Made by a program: the position numbers and the translations under genes. A stretch of 64,000 nucleotides of DNA from contig OV050032.1 in assembly GCA_920105625.2 (NCBI GenBank), positions 106,004,542 to 106,068,541 on the forward strand, in the 5' to 3' direction. The number at the start of each line of letters is the position of its first letter. Positions within the stretch are counted from its first letter, which is position 1. This document shows positions 36,582 through 49,170 of the stretch, piece after piece. Under the pieces are notes generated by a model. That model saw only the letters and a list, made by a program, of their open reading frames with translations. It ran no database searches and was not told the origin of the DNA. This stretch comes from Clusia tigrina. Lineage: Eukaryota; Arthropoda; Insecta; Diptera; Clusiidae.

Positions 36582-37168
36582 TTGATTTGGGACTCTAGGG
36601 TAGCATAGCTTTGAGCGATGGCTTAAATTGACAAGAGGCTCGAGTACTTCATTGTTACAAAATTTCGAGGTTTTATGACGCTCCAGTAAAAAGTAACAAG
36701 CATTTGTATGTTGCAAACTTTGATAGGTGTAGGACGTACCGTATAGAAGTTAGGGCCATTTGAAGTTTTATCAGTGTTTTATTTGGGACTCTAGGGTAGC
36801 ATAACTTTGAGCGATAGCTTAAATTGACAAGATGCTCGAGTACTTTATTGTTAAAAATTTTCAAGGTTTTATGACGCTCCAGTAAAAAGATACAAGCATT
36901 TGTATGTTGCAAACTTTGAAAGTGTAGGACGTACCGTAAAGAAGTTAGGGACGTTTGAAGTTTTATCAGTGTTTGATTTGGGACTCTAGGGTAGCATAGC
37001 TTTGAGCGATAGCTTAAATTGACAAGAGGCTCGGGTACTTCATTGTTACAAAATTTCAAGGTTTTATGACGCTCCAGTAAAAAGTTACAAGCATTTGTAT
37101 GTTGCAAACTTTGATAGGTGTAGGACGTACCGTAAAGAAGTTAGGGGCGTTTGAAGTTTTAAAAGTGT

Positions 37169-37356
37169 TTGATTTGGGACTCTAGGGTAGCATAGCTTTG
37201 AGCGATAACTTAAATTGACAAGATGCTCGAGTACTTTATTGTTACAAAATTTCAAGGTTTTATGACGCTCCAGTAATAAGTGACAAGCATTTGAATGTTG
37301 CCAACTTTGATAGGTGTAGGACGTACCGTTAGGGCCATTTGAAGTTTTATCAGTGT
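37169..37356 (+). repeat. 188 bp monomer, second copy
   Basis: Same 8 bp loss as 34095-34282, displaced by 3074 bp. Confidence 0.86.
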
Positions 37357-37588
37357 TTGATTTGGGACTCTAGGGTAGCATAGCTTTGAGCGATAGCTTA
37401 AATTGACAAGAGGCTCGGGTACTTCATTGTTACAAAATTTCAATGTTTTATGACGCTCCAGTAAAAAGTTACAAGCATTTGTATGTTGCAAACTTTGATA
37501 GGTGTAGGACGTACCGTAAAGAAGTTAGGGGCGTTTGAAGTTTTATCAGTGTTTGATTTGGGACTCTAGGGTAGCATAGCTTTGAGCG

Positions 37589-38649
37589 ATAACTTAAATT
37601 GACAAGATGCTCGAGTACTTTATTTTTACAAAATTTCAAGGTTTTATGACGCTCCAGTAAAAAGTTACAAGCATTTGTATGTTGCAAACTTTGATTGGTG
37701 TAGGACGTACCGTATAAAAGTTAGGGCCATTTGAAGTTTTATCAGTGTTTGATTTGGGACTAAAGTGTAGCATAGCTTTGAGCGATGGCTTAAATTGACA
37801 AGAGGCTCGAGTACTTCATTGTTACAAAATTTCAAGGTTTTATGACGCTCCAGTAAAAAGTTACAAGCATTTGTATGTTGCAAACTTTGATAGGTGTAGG
37901 ACGTACCGTATAGAAGTTAGGGCCATTTGAAGTTTTATCAGTGTTTGATTTGGGACTCTAGGGTAGCATAGTTTTGAGCGATAGCTTAAATTGACAAGAG
38001 GCTCGAGTACTTTATTGTTACAAAATTTCAATGTTTTATGACGCTCCAGTAAAAAGTTACAAGCATTTGAATGTTGCCAACTTTGATAGGTGTAGGACGT
38101 ACCGTATAGAAGTTAGAGCCATTTGAAGTTTTATCAGTGTTTGATTTGGGACTCTACGGTAGCATAGCTTTGAGCGATGGCTTAAATTGACAAGAGGCTC
38201 GAATACTTCATTGTTACAAAATTTCAAGGTTTTATGACGTTCCAGTAAAAAGTTACAAGCATTTGTATGTTGCAAACTTTGATAGGTGTAGGACGTACCG
38301 TATAGAAGTTAGGGGCGTTTGAAGTTTTATCAGTGTTTGATTTGGGACCCAAGCGTAGCATAGCTTTGAGCGATAGCTTAAATTGACAAAAGGCTCGGGT
38401 ACTTCATTGTTACAAAATTTCAAGGTTTTATGACGCTCCAGTAAAAAGTTACAAGCATTTGTATGTTGCAAACTTTGATAGAAGTATAGAAGTTAGGGCC
38501 ATTTGAAGTTTTATCAGTGTTTGATTTGGGACTCAAGGGTAGCATAGCTTTGAGCGATAGCTTAAATTGACAAACTTTGATAAGTGTAGGACGTACCGTA
38601 TAGAAGTTAGAGCCATTTGAAGTTTTATCAGTGTTTGATTTGGGACTCA
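37589..38649 (+). repeat. Source-like segment shared with 47.4-48.4, 51.4-52.4 and 61.0-62.0 kb
   Basis: The order of monomers (ttatttttac; ttgattggtg with gtataaaag; gggactaaagtg; caatg with ttgccaac; gggacccaagcgtag; single 184+114 pair) recurs at offsets of about 9752 bp (47.8 kb) and about 13.8 kb (51.8 kb), and again near 61.4 kb. This is the first place where single rather than double short-unit pairs occur. Confidence 0.8.
38337..38634 (+). repeat. Single short-unit pair (184+114 bp), first occurrence
   Basis: Unit starts are at 38337, 38521 and 38635. The 114 bp unit carries gataagtgtagg, shared with the pair at 57819. From here to the end of the window pairs are always single. Confidence 0.92.
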
Positions 38650-41113
38650 AGGGTAGCATAGCTTTGAGCGATGGCTTAAATTGACAAGAGGCTCGAGTAC
38701 TTTATTGTTACAAAATTTCAATGTTTTATGACGCTCCAGTAAAAAGTTACAAGCATTTGAATGTTGCAAACTTTGATAGGTGTAGGACGTACCGTATTGT
38801 AGATAGGGCCATTTGAAGTTTTATCAGTGTTTGATTTGGGACTCTAGGGTAGCATAACTTTGAGCGATAGCTTAAATTGACAAGATGCTCGAGTACTTTA
38901 TTGTTAAAAATTTTCAAGGTTTTATGACGCTCCAGTAAAAAGATACAAGCATTTGTATGTTGCAAACTTTGAAAGTGTAGGACGTACCGTAAAGAAGTTA
39001 GGGACGTTTGAAGTTTTATCAGTGTTTGATTTGGGACTCTAGGGTAGCATAGCTTTGAGCGATAGCTTAAATTGACAAGAGGCTCGGGTACTTCATTGTT
39101 ACAAAATTTCAAGGTTTTATGACGCTCCAGTAAAAAGTTACAAGCATTTGTATGTTGCAAACTTTGATAGGTGTAGGACGTACCGTAAAGAAGTTAGGGC
39201 CATTTGAAGTTTTATCAGTGTTTGACTTGGGACTCAAGGGTAGCATAGTTCTGAGCGATAGCTTAAATTGACAAGGGGCTCCAGTACTTTATTGCTACAA
39301 AATTTCAAGGTTTTATGACGCTCCAGTAAAAAGTTACAAGCATTTGTATGTTGCCAACTTTGATAGGTGTAGGACGTACCGTATAGTAGATAGGGCCATT
39401 TGAAGTTTTATCAGTGTTTGATTTGGGACTCAAGGGTAGCATAGCTTTGAGCGATGGTTTAAATTGACAAGATGCTCGAGTACTTTATTGTTACAAAATT
39501 TCAAGGTTTTATGACGCTCCAGTAAAAAGTAACAAGCATTTGTATGTTGCAAACTTTGATAGGTGTAGGACGTACCGTATAGAAGTTAGGGCCATTTGAA
39601 GTTTTATCAGTGTTTTATTTGGGACTCTAGGGTAGCATAACTTTGAGCGATAGCTTAAATTGACAAGATGCTCGAGTACTTTATTGTTAAAAATTTTCAA
39701 GGTTTTATGACGCTCCAGTAAAAAGATACAAGCATTTGTATGTTGCAAACTTTGAAAGTGTAGGACGTACCGTAAAGAAGTTAGGCACGTTTGAAGTTTT
39801 ATCAGTGTTTGATTTGGGACTCTAGGGTAGCATAGCTTTGAGCGATAGCTTAAATTGACAAGAGGCTCGGGTACTTCATTGTTACAAAATTTCAAGGTTT
39901 TATGACGCTCCAGTAAAAAGTTACAAGCATTTGTATGTTGCAAACTTTGATAGGTGTAGGACGTACCGTAAAGAAGTTAGGGGCGTTTGAAGTTTTATCA
40001 GTGTTTGATTTGGGACTCTAGGGTAGCATAGCTTTGAGCGATAACTTAAATTGACAAGATGCTCGAGTACTTTATTGTTACAAAATTTCAAGGTTTTATG
40101 ACGCTCCAGTAAAAAGTTACAAGCATTTGAATGTTGCAAACTTTGATAGGTGTAGGACGTACCGTATAGAAGTTAGGGCCATTTGAAGTTTTATCAGTGT
40201 TTGATTTGGGACTCTAGGGTAGCATAGCTTTGAGCGATAGCTTAAATTGACAAGATGCTCGATTACTTTATTGTTACAAAATTTCAAGGTTTTATGACGC
40301 TCCAGTAAAAAGATACAAGCATTTGTATGTTGCAAACTTTGATAGGTGTAGGACGTACCGTAAAGAAGTTAGGGGCGTTTAAAGTTTTATCAGTGTTTGA
40401 TTTGGGACTCTATGGTAGCATAGCTTTGAGCGATAGCTTAAATTGACAAGAGGCTCGGGTACTTCATTGTTACAAAATTTCAATGTTTTATGACGCTCCA
40501 GTAAAAAGTTACAAGCATTTGTATGTTGCAAACTTTGATAGGTGTATTACGTACTGTAAAGAAGTTAGGGGCGTTTGAAGTTTTATCAGTGTTTGACTTG
40601 GGACTCAAGGGTAGCATAGTTTTGAGCGATAGCTTAAATTGACAAACTTTGATAGGTGTAGGACGTACCGTATAGAAGTTAGAGCTATTTGAAGTTTTAT
40701 CAGTGTTTGATTTGGGACTCAAGGGTAGCATAGCTTTGAGCGATGGCTTAAATTGACAAGAGGCTCGAGTACTTTATTGTTACAAAATTTCAATGTTTTA
40801 TGACGCTCCAGTAAAAAGTTAAAAGCATTTGAATGTTGCAAACTTTGATAGGTGTAGGACGTACCGTAAAGAAGTTAGGGCCATTTGAAGTTTTATCAGT
40901 GTTTGACTTGGGACTCAAGGGTAGCATAGTTTTGAGCGATAGCTTAAATTGACAAGGGGCTCGAGTACTTTATTGTTACAAAATTTCAAGGTTTTATGAC
41001 GCTCCAGTAAAAAGTTACAAGCGTTTGTATGTTGCAAACTTTGATAGGTGTAGGGCGTACCGTAAAGAAGTTAGGGGCGTTTGAAGTTTTATCAGTGTTT
41101 GATTTGGGACTCT
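38650..41113 (+). repeat. 2464 bp block, copy 1 of 3
   Basis: The block is twelve near-full monomers (two of 195 bp) plus one solitary 114 bp unit: 10 x 196 + 2 x 195 + 114 = 2464. Shared rare marks across all copies are accgtattgtagatag, cttgggactcaagg with gttctgagc, ggggctccagtac, gtgtattacgtactg, gttaaaagcatttg and caagcgtttg. Copy 1 has ttgcaaactttg near 40134 where copies 2 and 3 have ttgccaactttg. Confidence 0.93.
40593..40706 (+). repeat. Solitary 114 bp short unit
   Basis: It opens with ttgacttggg rather than ttgatttggg and has the standard gacaa-actttgatagg junction. The unit before it is full-length. It belongs to 2464 bp block copy 1. Confidence 0.9.
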
Positions 41114-43577
41114 AGGGTAGCATAGCTTTGAGCGATGGCTTAAATTGACAAGAGGCTCGAGTACTTTATTGTTACAAAATTTCAATGTTTTATGACGCTC
41201 CAGTAAAAAGTTACAAGCATTTGAATGTTGCAAACTTTGATAGGTGTAGGACGTACCGTATTGTAGATAGGGCCATTTGAAGTTTTATCAGTGTTTGATT
41301 TGGGACTCTAGGGTAGCATAACTTTGAGCGATAGCTTAAATTGACAAGATGCTCGAGTACTTTATTGTTAAAAATTTTCAAGGTTTTATGACGCTCCAGT
41401 AAAAAGATACAAGCATTTGTATGTTGCAAACTTTGAAAGTGTAGGACGTACCGTAAAGAAGTTAGGGAAGTTTGAAGTTTTATCAGTGTTTGATTTGGGA
41501 CTCTAGGGTAGCATAGCTTTGAGCGATAGCTTAAATTGACAAGAGGCTCGGGTACTTCATTGTTACAAAATTTCAAGGTTTTATGACGCTCCAGTAAAAA
41601 GTTACAAGCATTTGTATGTTGCAAACTTTGATAGGTGTAGGACGTACCGTAAAGAAGTTAGGGCCATTGGAAGTTTTATCAATGTTTGACTTGGGACTCA
41701 AGGGTAGCATAGTTCTGAGCGATAGCTTAAATTGACAAGGGGCTCCAGTACTTTATTGCTACAAAATTTCAAGGTTTTATGACGCTCCAGTAAAAAGTTA
41801 CAAGCATTTGTATGTTGCCAACTTTGATAGGTGTAGGACGTACCGTATAGTAGATAGGGCCATTTGAAGTTTTATCAGTGTTTGATTTGGGACTCAAGGG
41901 TAGCATAGCTTTGAGCGATGGTTTAAATTGACAAGATGCTCGAGTACTTTATTGTTACAAAATTTCAAGGTTTTATGACGCTCCAGTAAAAAGTAACAAG
42001 CATTTGTATGTTGCAAACTTTGATAGGTGTAGGACGTACCGTATAGAAGTTAGGGCCATTTGAAGTTTTATCAGTGTTTTATTTGGGACTCTAGGGTAGC
42101 ATAACTTTGAGCGATAGCTTAAATTGACAAGATGCTCGAGTACTTTATTGTTAAAAATTTTCAAGGTTTTATGACGCTCCAGTAAAAAGATACAAGCATT
42201 TGTATGTTGCAAACTTTGAAAGTGTAGGACGTACCGTAAAGAAGTTAGGCACGTTTGAAGTTTTATCAGTGTTTGATTTGGGACTCTAGGGTAGCATAGC
42301 TTTGAGCGATAGCTTAAATTGACAAGATGCTCGAGTACTTCATTGTTACAAAATTTCAAGGTTTTATGACGCTCCAGTAAAAAGTTACAAGCATTTGTAT
42401 GTTGCAAACTTTGATAGGTGTAGGACGTACCGTAAAGAAGTTAGGGGCGTTTGAAGTTTTATCAGTGTTTGATTTGGGACTCTAGGGTAGCATAGCTTTG
42501 AGCGATAACTTAAATTGACAAGATGCTCGAGTACTTTATTGTTACAAAATTTCAAGGTTTTATGACGCTCCAGTAAAAAGTTACAAGCATTTGAATGTTG
42601 CCAACTTTGATAGGTGTAGGACGTACCGTATAGAAGTTAGGGCCATTTGAAGTTTTATCAGTGTTTGATTTGGGACTCTAGGGTAGCATAGCTTTGAGCG
42701 ATAGCTTAAATTGACAAGATGCTCGATTACTTTATTGTTACAAAATTTCAAGATTTTATGACGCTCCAGTAAAAAGATACAAGCATTTGTATGTTGCAAA
42801 CTTTGATAGGTGTAGGACGTACCGTAAAGAAGTTAGGGGCGTTTAAAGTTTTATCAGTGTTTGATTTGGGACTCTATGGTAGCATAGCTTTGAGCGATAG
42901 CTTAAATTGACAAGAGGCTCGGGTACTTCATTGTTACAAAATTTCAATGTTTTATGACGCTCCAGTAAAAAGTTACAAGCATTTGTATGTTGCAAACTTT
43001 GATAGGTGTATTACGTACTGTAAAGAAGTTAGGGGCGTTTGAAGTTTTATCAGTGTTTGACTTGGGACTCAAGGGTAGCATAGTTTTGAGCGATAGCTTA
43101 AATTGACAAACTTTGATAGGTGTAGGACGTACCGTATAGAAGTTAGAGCTATTTGAAGTTTTATCAGTGTTTGATTTGGGACTCAAGGGTAGCATAGCTT
43201 TGAGCGATGGCTTAAATTGACAAGAGGCTCGAGTACTTTATTGTTACAAAATTTCAATGTTTTATGACGCTCCAGTAAAAAGTTAAAAGCATTTGAATGT
43301 TGCAAACTTTGATAGGTGTAGGACGTACCGTAAAGAAGTTAGGGCCATTTGAAGTTTTATCAGTGTTTGACTTGGGACTCAAGGGTAGCATAGTTTTGAG
43401 CGATAGCTTAAATTGACAAGGGGCTCGAGTACTTTATTGTTACAAAATTTCAAGGTTTTATGACGCTCCAGTAAAAAGTTACAAGCGTTTGTATGTTGCA
43501 AACTTTGATAGGTGTAGGGCGTACCGTAAAGAAGTTAGGGGCGTTTGAAGTTTTATCAGTGTTTGATTTGGGACTCT
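41114..43577 (+). repeat. 2464 bp block, copy 2 of 3
   Basis: Nearly identical to copies 1 and 3. Private changes include ccattggaag near 41667, atcaatgtttg near 41679, and gatgctcgagtacttc near 42325 where both other copies have gaggctcgggtacttc. Copies 1 and 3 differ from it at different sites. Confidence 0.93.
43057..43170 (+). repeat. Solitary 114 bp short unit
   Basis: Counterpart of the unit at 40593 in copy 2 of the 2464 bp block. Confidence 0.9.
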
Positions 43578-46041
43578 AGGGTAGCATAGCTTTGAGCGAT
43601 GGCTTAAATTGACAAGAGGCTCGAGTACTTTATTGTTACAAAATTTCAATGTTTTATGACGCTCCAGTAAAAAGTTACAAGCATTTGAATGTTGCAAACT
43701 TTGATAGGTGTAGGACGTACCGTATTGTAGATAGGGCCATTTGAAGTTTTATCAGTGTTTGATTTGGGACTCTAGGGTAGCATAACTTTGAGCGATAGCT
43801 TAAATTGACAAGATGCTCGAGTACTTTATTGTTAAAAATTTTCAAGGTTTTATGACGCTCCAGTAAAAAGATACAAGCATTTGTATGTTGCAAACTTTGA
43901 AAGTGTAGGACGTACCGTAAAGAAGTTAGGGAAGTTTGAAGTTTTATCAGTGTTTGATTTGGGACTCTAGGGTAGCATAGCTTTGAGCGATAGCTTAAAT
44001 TGACAAGAGGCTCGGGTACTTCATTGTTACAAAATTTCAAGGTTTTATGACGCTCCAGTAAAAAGTTACAAGCATTTGTATGTTGCAAACTTTGATAGGT
44101 GTAGGACGTACCGTAAAGAAGTTAGGGCCATTTGAAGTTTTATCAGTGTTTGACTTGGGACTCAAGGGTAGCATAGTTCTGAGCGATAGCTTAAATTGAC
44201 AAGGGGCTCCAGTACTTTATTGCTACAAAATTTCAAGGTTTTATGACGCTCCAGTAAAAAGTTACAAGCATTTGTATGTTGCCAACTTTGATAGGTGTAG
44301 GACGTACCGTATAGTAGATAGGGCCATTTGAAGTTTTATCAGTGTTTGATTTGGGACTCAAGGGTAGCATAGCTTTGAGCGATGGTTTAAATTGACAAGA
44401 TGCTCGAGTACTTTATTGTTACAAAATTTCAAGGTTTTATGACGCTCCAGTAAAAAGTAACAAGCATTTGTATGTTGCAAACTTTGATAGGTGTAGGACG
44501 TACCGTATAGAAGTTAGGGCCATTTGAAGTTTTATCAGTGTTTTATTTGGGACTCTAGGGTAGCATAACTTTGAGCGATAGCTTAAATTGACAAGATGCT
44601 CGAGTACTTTATTGTTAAAAATTTTCAAGGTTTTATGACGCTCCAGTAAAAAGATACAAGCATTTGTATGTTGCAAACTTTGAAAGTGTAGGACGTACCG
44701 TAAAGAAGTTAGGCACGTTTGAAGTTTTATCAGTGTTTGATTTGGGACTCTAGGGTAGCATAGCTTTGAGCGATAGCTTAAATTGACAAGAGGCTCGGGT
44801 ACTTCATTGTTACAAAATTTCAAGGTTTTATGACGCTCCAGTAAAAAGTTACAAGCATTTGTATGTTGCAAACTTTGATAGGTGTAGGACGTACCGTAAA
44901 GAAGTTAGGGGCGTTTGAAGTTTTATCAGTGTTTGATTTGGGACTCTAGGGTAGCATAGCTTTGAGCGATAACTTAAATTGACAAGATGCTCGAGTACTT
45001 TATTGTTACAAAATTTCAAGGTTTTATGACGCTCCAGTAAAAAGTTACAAGCATTTGAATGTTGCCAACTTTGATAGGTGTAGGACGTACCGTATAGAAG
45101 TTAGGGCCATTTGAAGTTTTATCAGTGTTTGATTTGGGACTCTAGGGTAGCATAGCTTTGAGCGATAGCTTAAATTGACAAGATGCTCGATTACTTTATT
45201 GTTACAAAATTTCAAGATTTTATGACGCTCCAGTAAAAAGATACAAGCATTTGTATGTTGCAAACTTTGATAGGTGTAGGACGTACCGTAAAGAAGTTAG
45301 GGGCGTTTAAAGTTGTATCAGTGTTTGATTTGGGACTCTATGGTAGCATAGCTTTGAGCGATAGCTTAAATTGACAAGAGGCTCGGGTACTTCATTGTTA
45401 CAAAATTTCAATGTTTTATGACGCTCCAGTAAAAAGTTACAAGCATTTGTATGTTGCAAACTTTGATAGGTGTATTACGTACTGTAAAGAAGTTAGGGGC
45501 GTTTGAAGTTTTATCAGTGTTTGACTTGGGACTCAAGGGTAGCATAGTTTTGAGCGATAGCTTAAATTGACAAACTTTGATAGGTGTAGGACGTACCGTA
45601 TAGAAGTTAGAGCTATTTGAAGTTTTATCAGTGTTTGATTTGGGACTCAAGGGTAGCATAGCTTTGAGCGATGGCTTAAATTGACAAGAGGCTCGAGTAC
45701 TTTATTGTTACAAAATTTCAATGTTTTATGACGCTCCAGTAAAAAGTTAAAAGCATTTGAATGTTGCAAACTTTGATAGGTGTAGGACGTACCGTAAAGA
45801 AGTTAGGGCCATTTGAAGTTTTATCAGTGTTTGACTTGGGACTCAAGGGTAGCATAGTTTTGAGCGATAGCTTAAATTGACAAGGGGCTCGAGTACTTTA
45901 TTGTTACAAAATTTCAAGGTTTTATGACGCTCCAGTAAAAAGTTACAAGCGTTTGTATGTTGCAAACTTTGATAGGTGTAGGGCGTACCGTAAAGAAGTT
46001 AGGGGCGTTTGAAGTTTTATCAGTGTTTGATTTGGGACTCT
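43578..46041 (+). repeat. 2464 bp block, copy 3 of 3
   Basis: Third copy, with a private aaagttgtatcag near 45310. Similarity at the 2464 bp period continues about 140 bp further, to 46183. There accgtaaag replaces the accgtattg of a new copy, so the run is slightly over three periods. Confidence 0.93.
45521..45634 (+). repeat. Solitary 114 bp short unit
   Basis: Counterpart of the units at 40593 and 43057 in copy 3 of the 2464 bp block. Confidence 0.9.
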
Positions 46042-47183
46042 AGGGTAGCATAGCTTTGAGCGATGGCTTAAATTGACAAGAGGCTCGAGTACTTTATTGT
46101 TACAAAATTTCAATGTTTTATGACGCTCCAGTAAAAAGTTACAAGCATTTGAATGTTGCAAACTTTGATAGGTGTAGGACGTACCGTAAAGAAGTTAGGG
46201 CCATTTGAAGTTTTATCAGTGTTTGACTTGGGACTCAAGGGTAGCATAGTTTTGAGCGATAGCTTAAATTGACAAGGGGCTCGAGTACTTTATTGTTACA
46301 AAATTTCAAGGTTTTATGACGCTCCAGTAAAAAGTTACAAGCGTTTGTATGTTGCAAACTTTGATAGGTGTAGGACGTACCGTAAAGTAGTTAGGGCCAT
46401 TTGAAGTTTTATCAGTGTTACAAAATTTTTGATAGGTAGCATATCTTTGAGCGATGGTTTAAATTGACAAGATTCTCGAGTACTTTATTGTTACAAAATT
46501 GAAAGGTTTTATGACGCTCCAGTAAAAAGTTACAAGCATTTGTATGTTGCAAACTTTGATAGAAGTATAGAAGTTAGGGCCATTTGAAGTTTTATCAATG
46601 TTTGATTTGGGACTCAATGGTAGCATAGCTTTGAGCGATAGCTTAAATTGACTAACTTTGATAGGTGTAGGACGTACCGTATAGAAGTTAGAGCCATTTG
46701 AAGTTTTATCAGTGTTTGATTTGGGACTCAAGGGTAGCATAGCTTTGAGCGATAGCTTAAATTGACAAGAGGCTCGGGTACTTCATTGTTACAAAATTTC
46801 AAGGTTTTATGACGCTCCAGTAAAAAGTTACAATCGTTTGTATGTTGCAAACTTTGATAGGTGTAGGACGTACCGTAAAGAAGTTAGGGGCGTTTGAAGT
46901 TTTATCAGTGTTTGATTTGGGACTCTAGGGTAGCATAGCTTTGAGCGATAGCTTAAATTGACAAGATGCTCGATTACTTTATTGTTACAAAATTTCAAGA
47001 TTTTATGACGCTCCAGTAAAAAGATACAAGCATTTGTATGTTGCAAACTTTGATAGGTGTAGGACGTACCGTAAAGAAGTTAGGGGCGTTTAAAGTTTTA
47101 TCAGTGTTTGATTTGGGACTCTATGGTAGCATAGCTTTGAGCGATAGCTTAAATTGACAAGAGGCTCGGGTACTTCATTGTTA
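46042..47183 (+). repeat. Link segment with a rearranged monomer
   Basis: From 45.66 to about 46.95 kb the order matches 48.41 to about 49.7 kb at offset 2752-2753, apart from the patched unit at 46418. After that it returns to the ctcgattac, ctctatggtagc and gtgtattacgtactg monomers of the 2464 bp block. It is a join between two block families. Confidence 0.78.
46418..46715 (+). repeat. Short-unit pair with a patched 184 bp unit
   Basis: The 184 bp unit should open ttgatttggtactcaagg as in its counterpart at 49171. It opens ttacaaaatttttgatagg instead, then resumes at tagcatatc with no change in length. The patch resembles pieces from elsewhere in the monomer (gttacaaaattt and tttgatagg). 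The 114 bp unit (46602-46715) has the gactaacttt form of the junction. Confidence 0.88.
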
Positions 47184-48088
47184 CAAAATTTCAATGTTTT
47201 ATGACGCTCCAGTAAAAAGTTACAAGCATTTGTATGTTGCAAACTTTGATAGGTGTATTACGTACTGTAAAGAAGTTAGGTTGCTTTTGAAGTTTTATCA
47301 GTGTTTGATTTGGGACTCTAGGGTAGCATAGCTTTGAGCGATAACTTAAATTGACAAGATGCTCGAGTACTTTATTTTTACAAAATTTCAAGGTTTTATG
47401 ACGCTCCAGTAAAAAGTTACAAGCATTTGTATGTTGCAAACTTTGATTGGTGTAGGACGTACCGTATAAAAGTTAGGGCCATTTGAAGTTTTATCAGTGT
47501 TTGATTTGGGACTAAAGTGTAGCATAGCTTTGAGCGATGGCTTAAATTGACAAGAGGCTCGAGTACTTCATTGTTACAAAATTTCAAGGTTTTATGACGC
47601 TCCAGTAAAAAGTTACAAGCATTTGTATGTTGTAAACTTTGATAGGTGTAGGACGTACCGTATAGAAGTAAGGGCCATTTAAAGTTTTATCAGTGTTTGA
47701 TTTGGGACTCTAGGGTAGCATAGTTTTGAGCGATAGCTTAAATTGACAAGAGGCTCGACTACTTTATTGTTACAAAATTTCAATGTTTTATGACGCTCCA
47801 GTAAAAAGTTACAAGCATTTGAATGTTGCCAACTTTGATAGGTGTAGGACGTACCGTATAGAAGTTAGTGCCATTTGAAGTTTTATCAGTGTTTGATTTG
47901 GGACTCTAGGGTAGCATAGCTTTGAGCGATGGCTTAAATTGACAAGAGGCTCGAGTACTTCATTGTTACAAAATTTCAAGGTTTTATGACGCTCCAGTAA
48001 AAAGTTACAAGCATTTGTATGTTGCAAACTTTGATAGGTGTAGGACGTACCGTATAGAAGTTAGGGGCGTTTGAAGTTTTATCAGTGT

Positions 48089-48386
48089 TTGATTTGGGAC
48101 CCAAGCGTAGCATAGCTTTGAGCGATAGCTTAAATTGACAAAAGGCTCGGGTACTTCATTGTTACAAAATTTCAAGGTTTTATGACGCTCCAGTAAAAAG
48201 TTACAAGCATTTGTATGTTGCAAACTTTGATAGAAGTATAGAAGTTAGGGCCATTTGAAGTTTTATCAGTGTTTGATTTGGGAATCAAGGGTAGCATAGC
48301 TTTGAGCGATAGCTTAAATTGACAAACTTTGATAGGTGTAGGACGTACCGTATAGAAGTTAGAGCTATTTGAAGTTTTATCAGTGT
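48089..48386 (+). repeat. Single short-unit pair
   Basis: 184 bp unit at 48089 opening gggacccaagcg, 114 bp unit at 48273 with ggaatcaagg. Its counterpart at offset 4030 is 52119-52416. Confidence 0.92.
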
Positions 48387-49170
48387 TTGATTTGGGACTC
48401 AAGGGTAGCATAGCTTTGAGCGATGGCTTAAATTGACAAGAGGCTCGAGTACTTTATTGTTACAAAATTTCAATGTTTTATGACGCTCCAGTAAAAAGTT
48501 AAAAGCATTTGAATGTTGCAAACTTTGATAGGTGTAGGACGTACCGTAAAGAAGTTAGGGCCATTTGAAGTTTTATCAGTGTTTGACTTGGGACTCAAGG
48601 GTAGCATAGTTTTGAGCGATAGCTTAAATTGACAAGGGGCTCGAGTACTTTATTGTTACAAAATTTCAAGGTTTTATGACGCTCCAGTAAAAAGTTACAA
48701 GCGTTTGTATGTTGCAAACTTTGATAGGTGTAGGGCGTACCGTAAAGAAGTTAGGGGCGTTTGAAGTTTTATCAGTGTTTGATTTGGGACTCTAGGGTAG
48801 CATAGCTTTGAGCGATGGCTTAAATTGACAAGAGACTCGAGTACTTTATTGTTACAAAATTTCAATGTTTTATGACGCTCCAGTAAAAAGTTACAAGCAT
48901 TTGAATGTTGCAAACTTTGATAGGTGTAGGACGTACCGTAAAGAAGTTAGGGCCATTTGAAGTTTTATCAGTGTTTGACTTGGGACTCAAGGGTAGCATA
49001 GTTTTGAGCGATAGCTTAAATTGACAAGGGGCTCGAGTACTTTATTGTTACAAAATTTCAAGGTTTTATGACGCTCCAGTAAAAAGTTACAAGCGTTTGT
49101 ATGTTGCAAACTTTGATAGGTGTAGGACGTACCGTAAAGTAGTTAGGGCCATTTGAAGTTTTATCAGTGT

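Larger units (their letters stand above)
34515..37588 (+). repeat. 3074 bp block, copy 2
   Basis: This is the second copy of 31441-34514, with only a handful of substitutions across 3 kb. A private pair of changes, agtaataagtgac, lies near 37272. It ends where copy 1 ran into copy 2 and the sequence here instead continues with ataacttaaatt and gatgctcgag. Confidence 0.93.

Noticed and set aside
31441..46183. The near-identical blocks as pure assembly artefacts
   Set aside because: Copies differ by scattered private substitutions and have precise biological-looking joints, which argues for real duplications. Read-depth evidence would still be needed to exclude a collapse or expansion fully.
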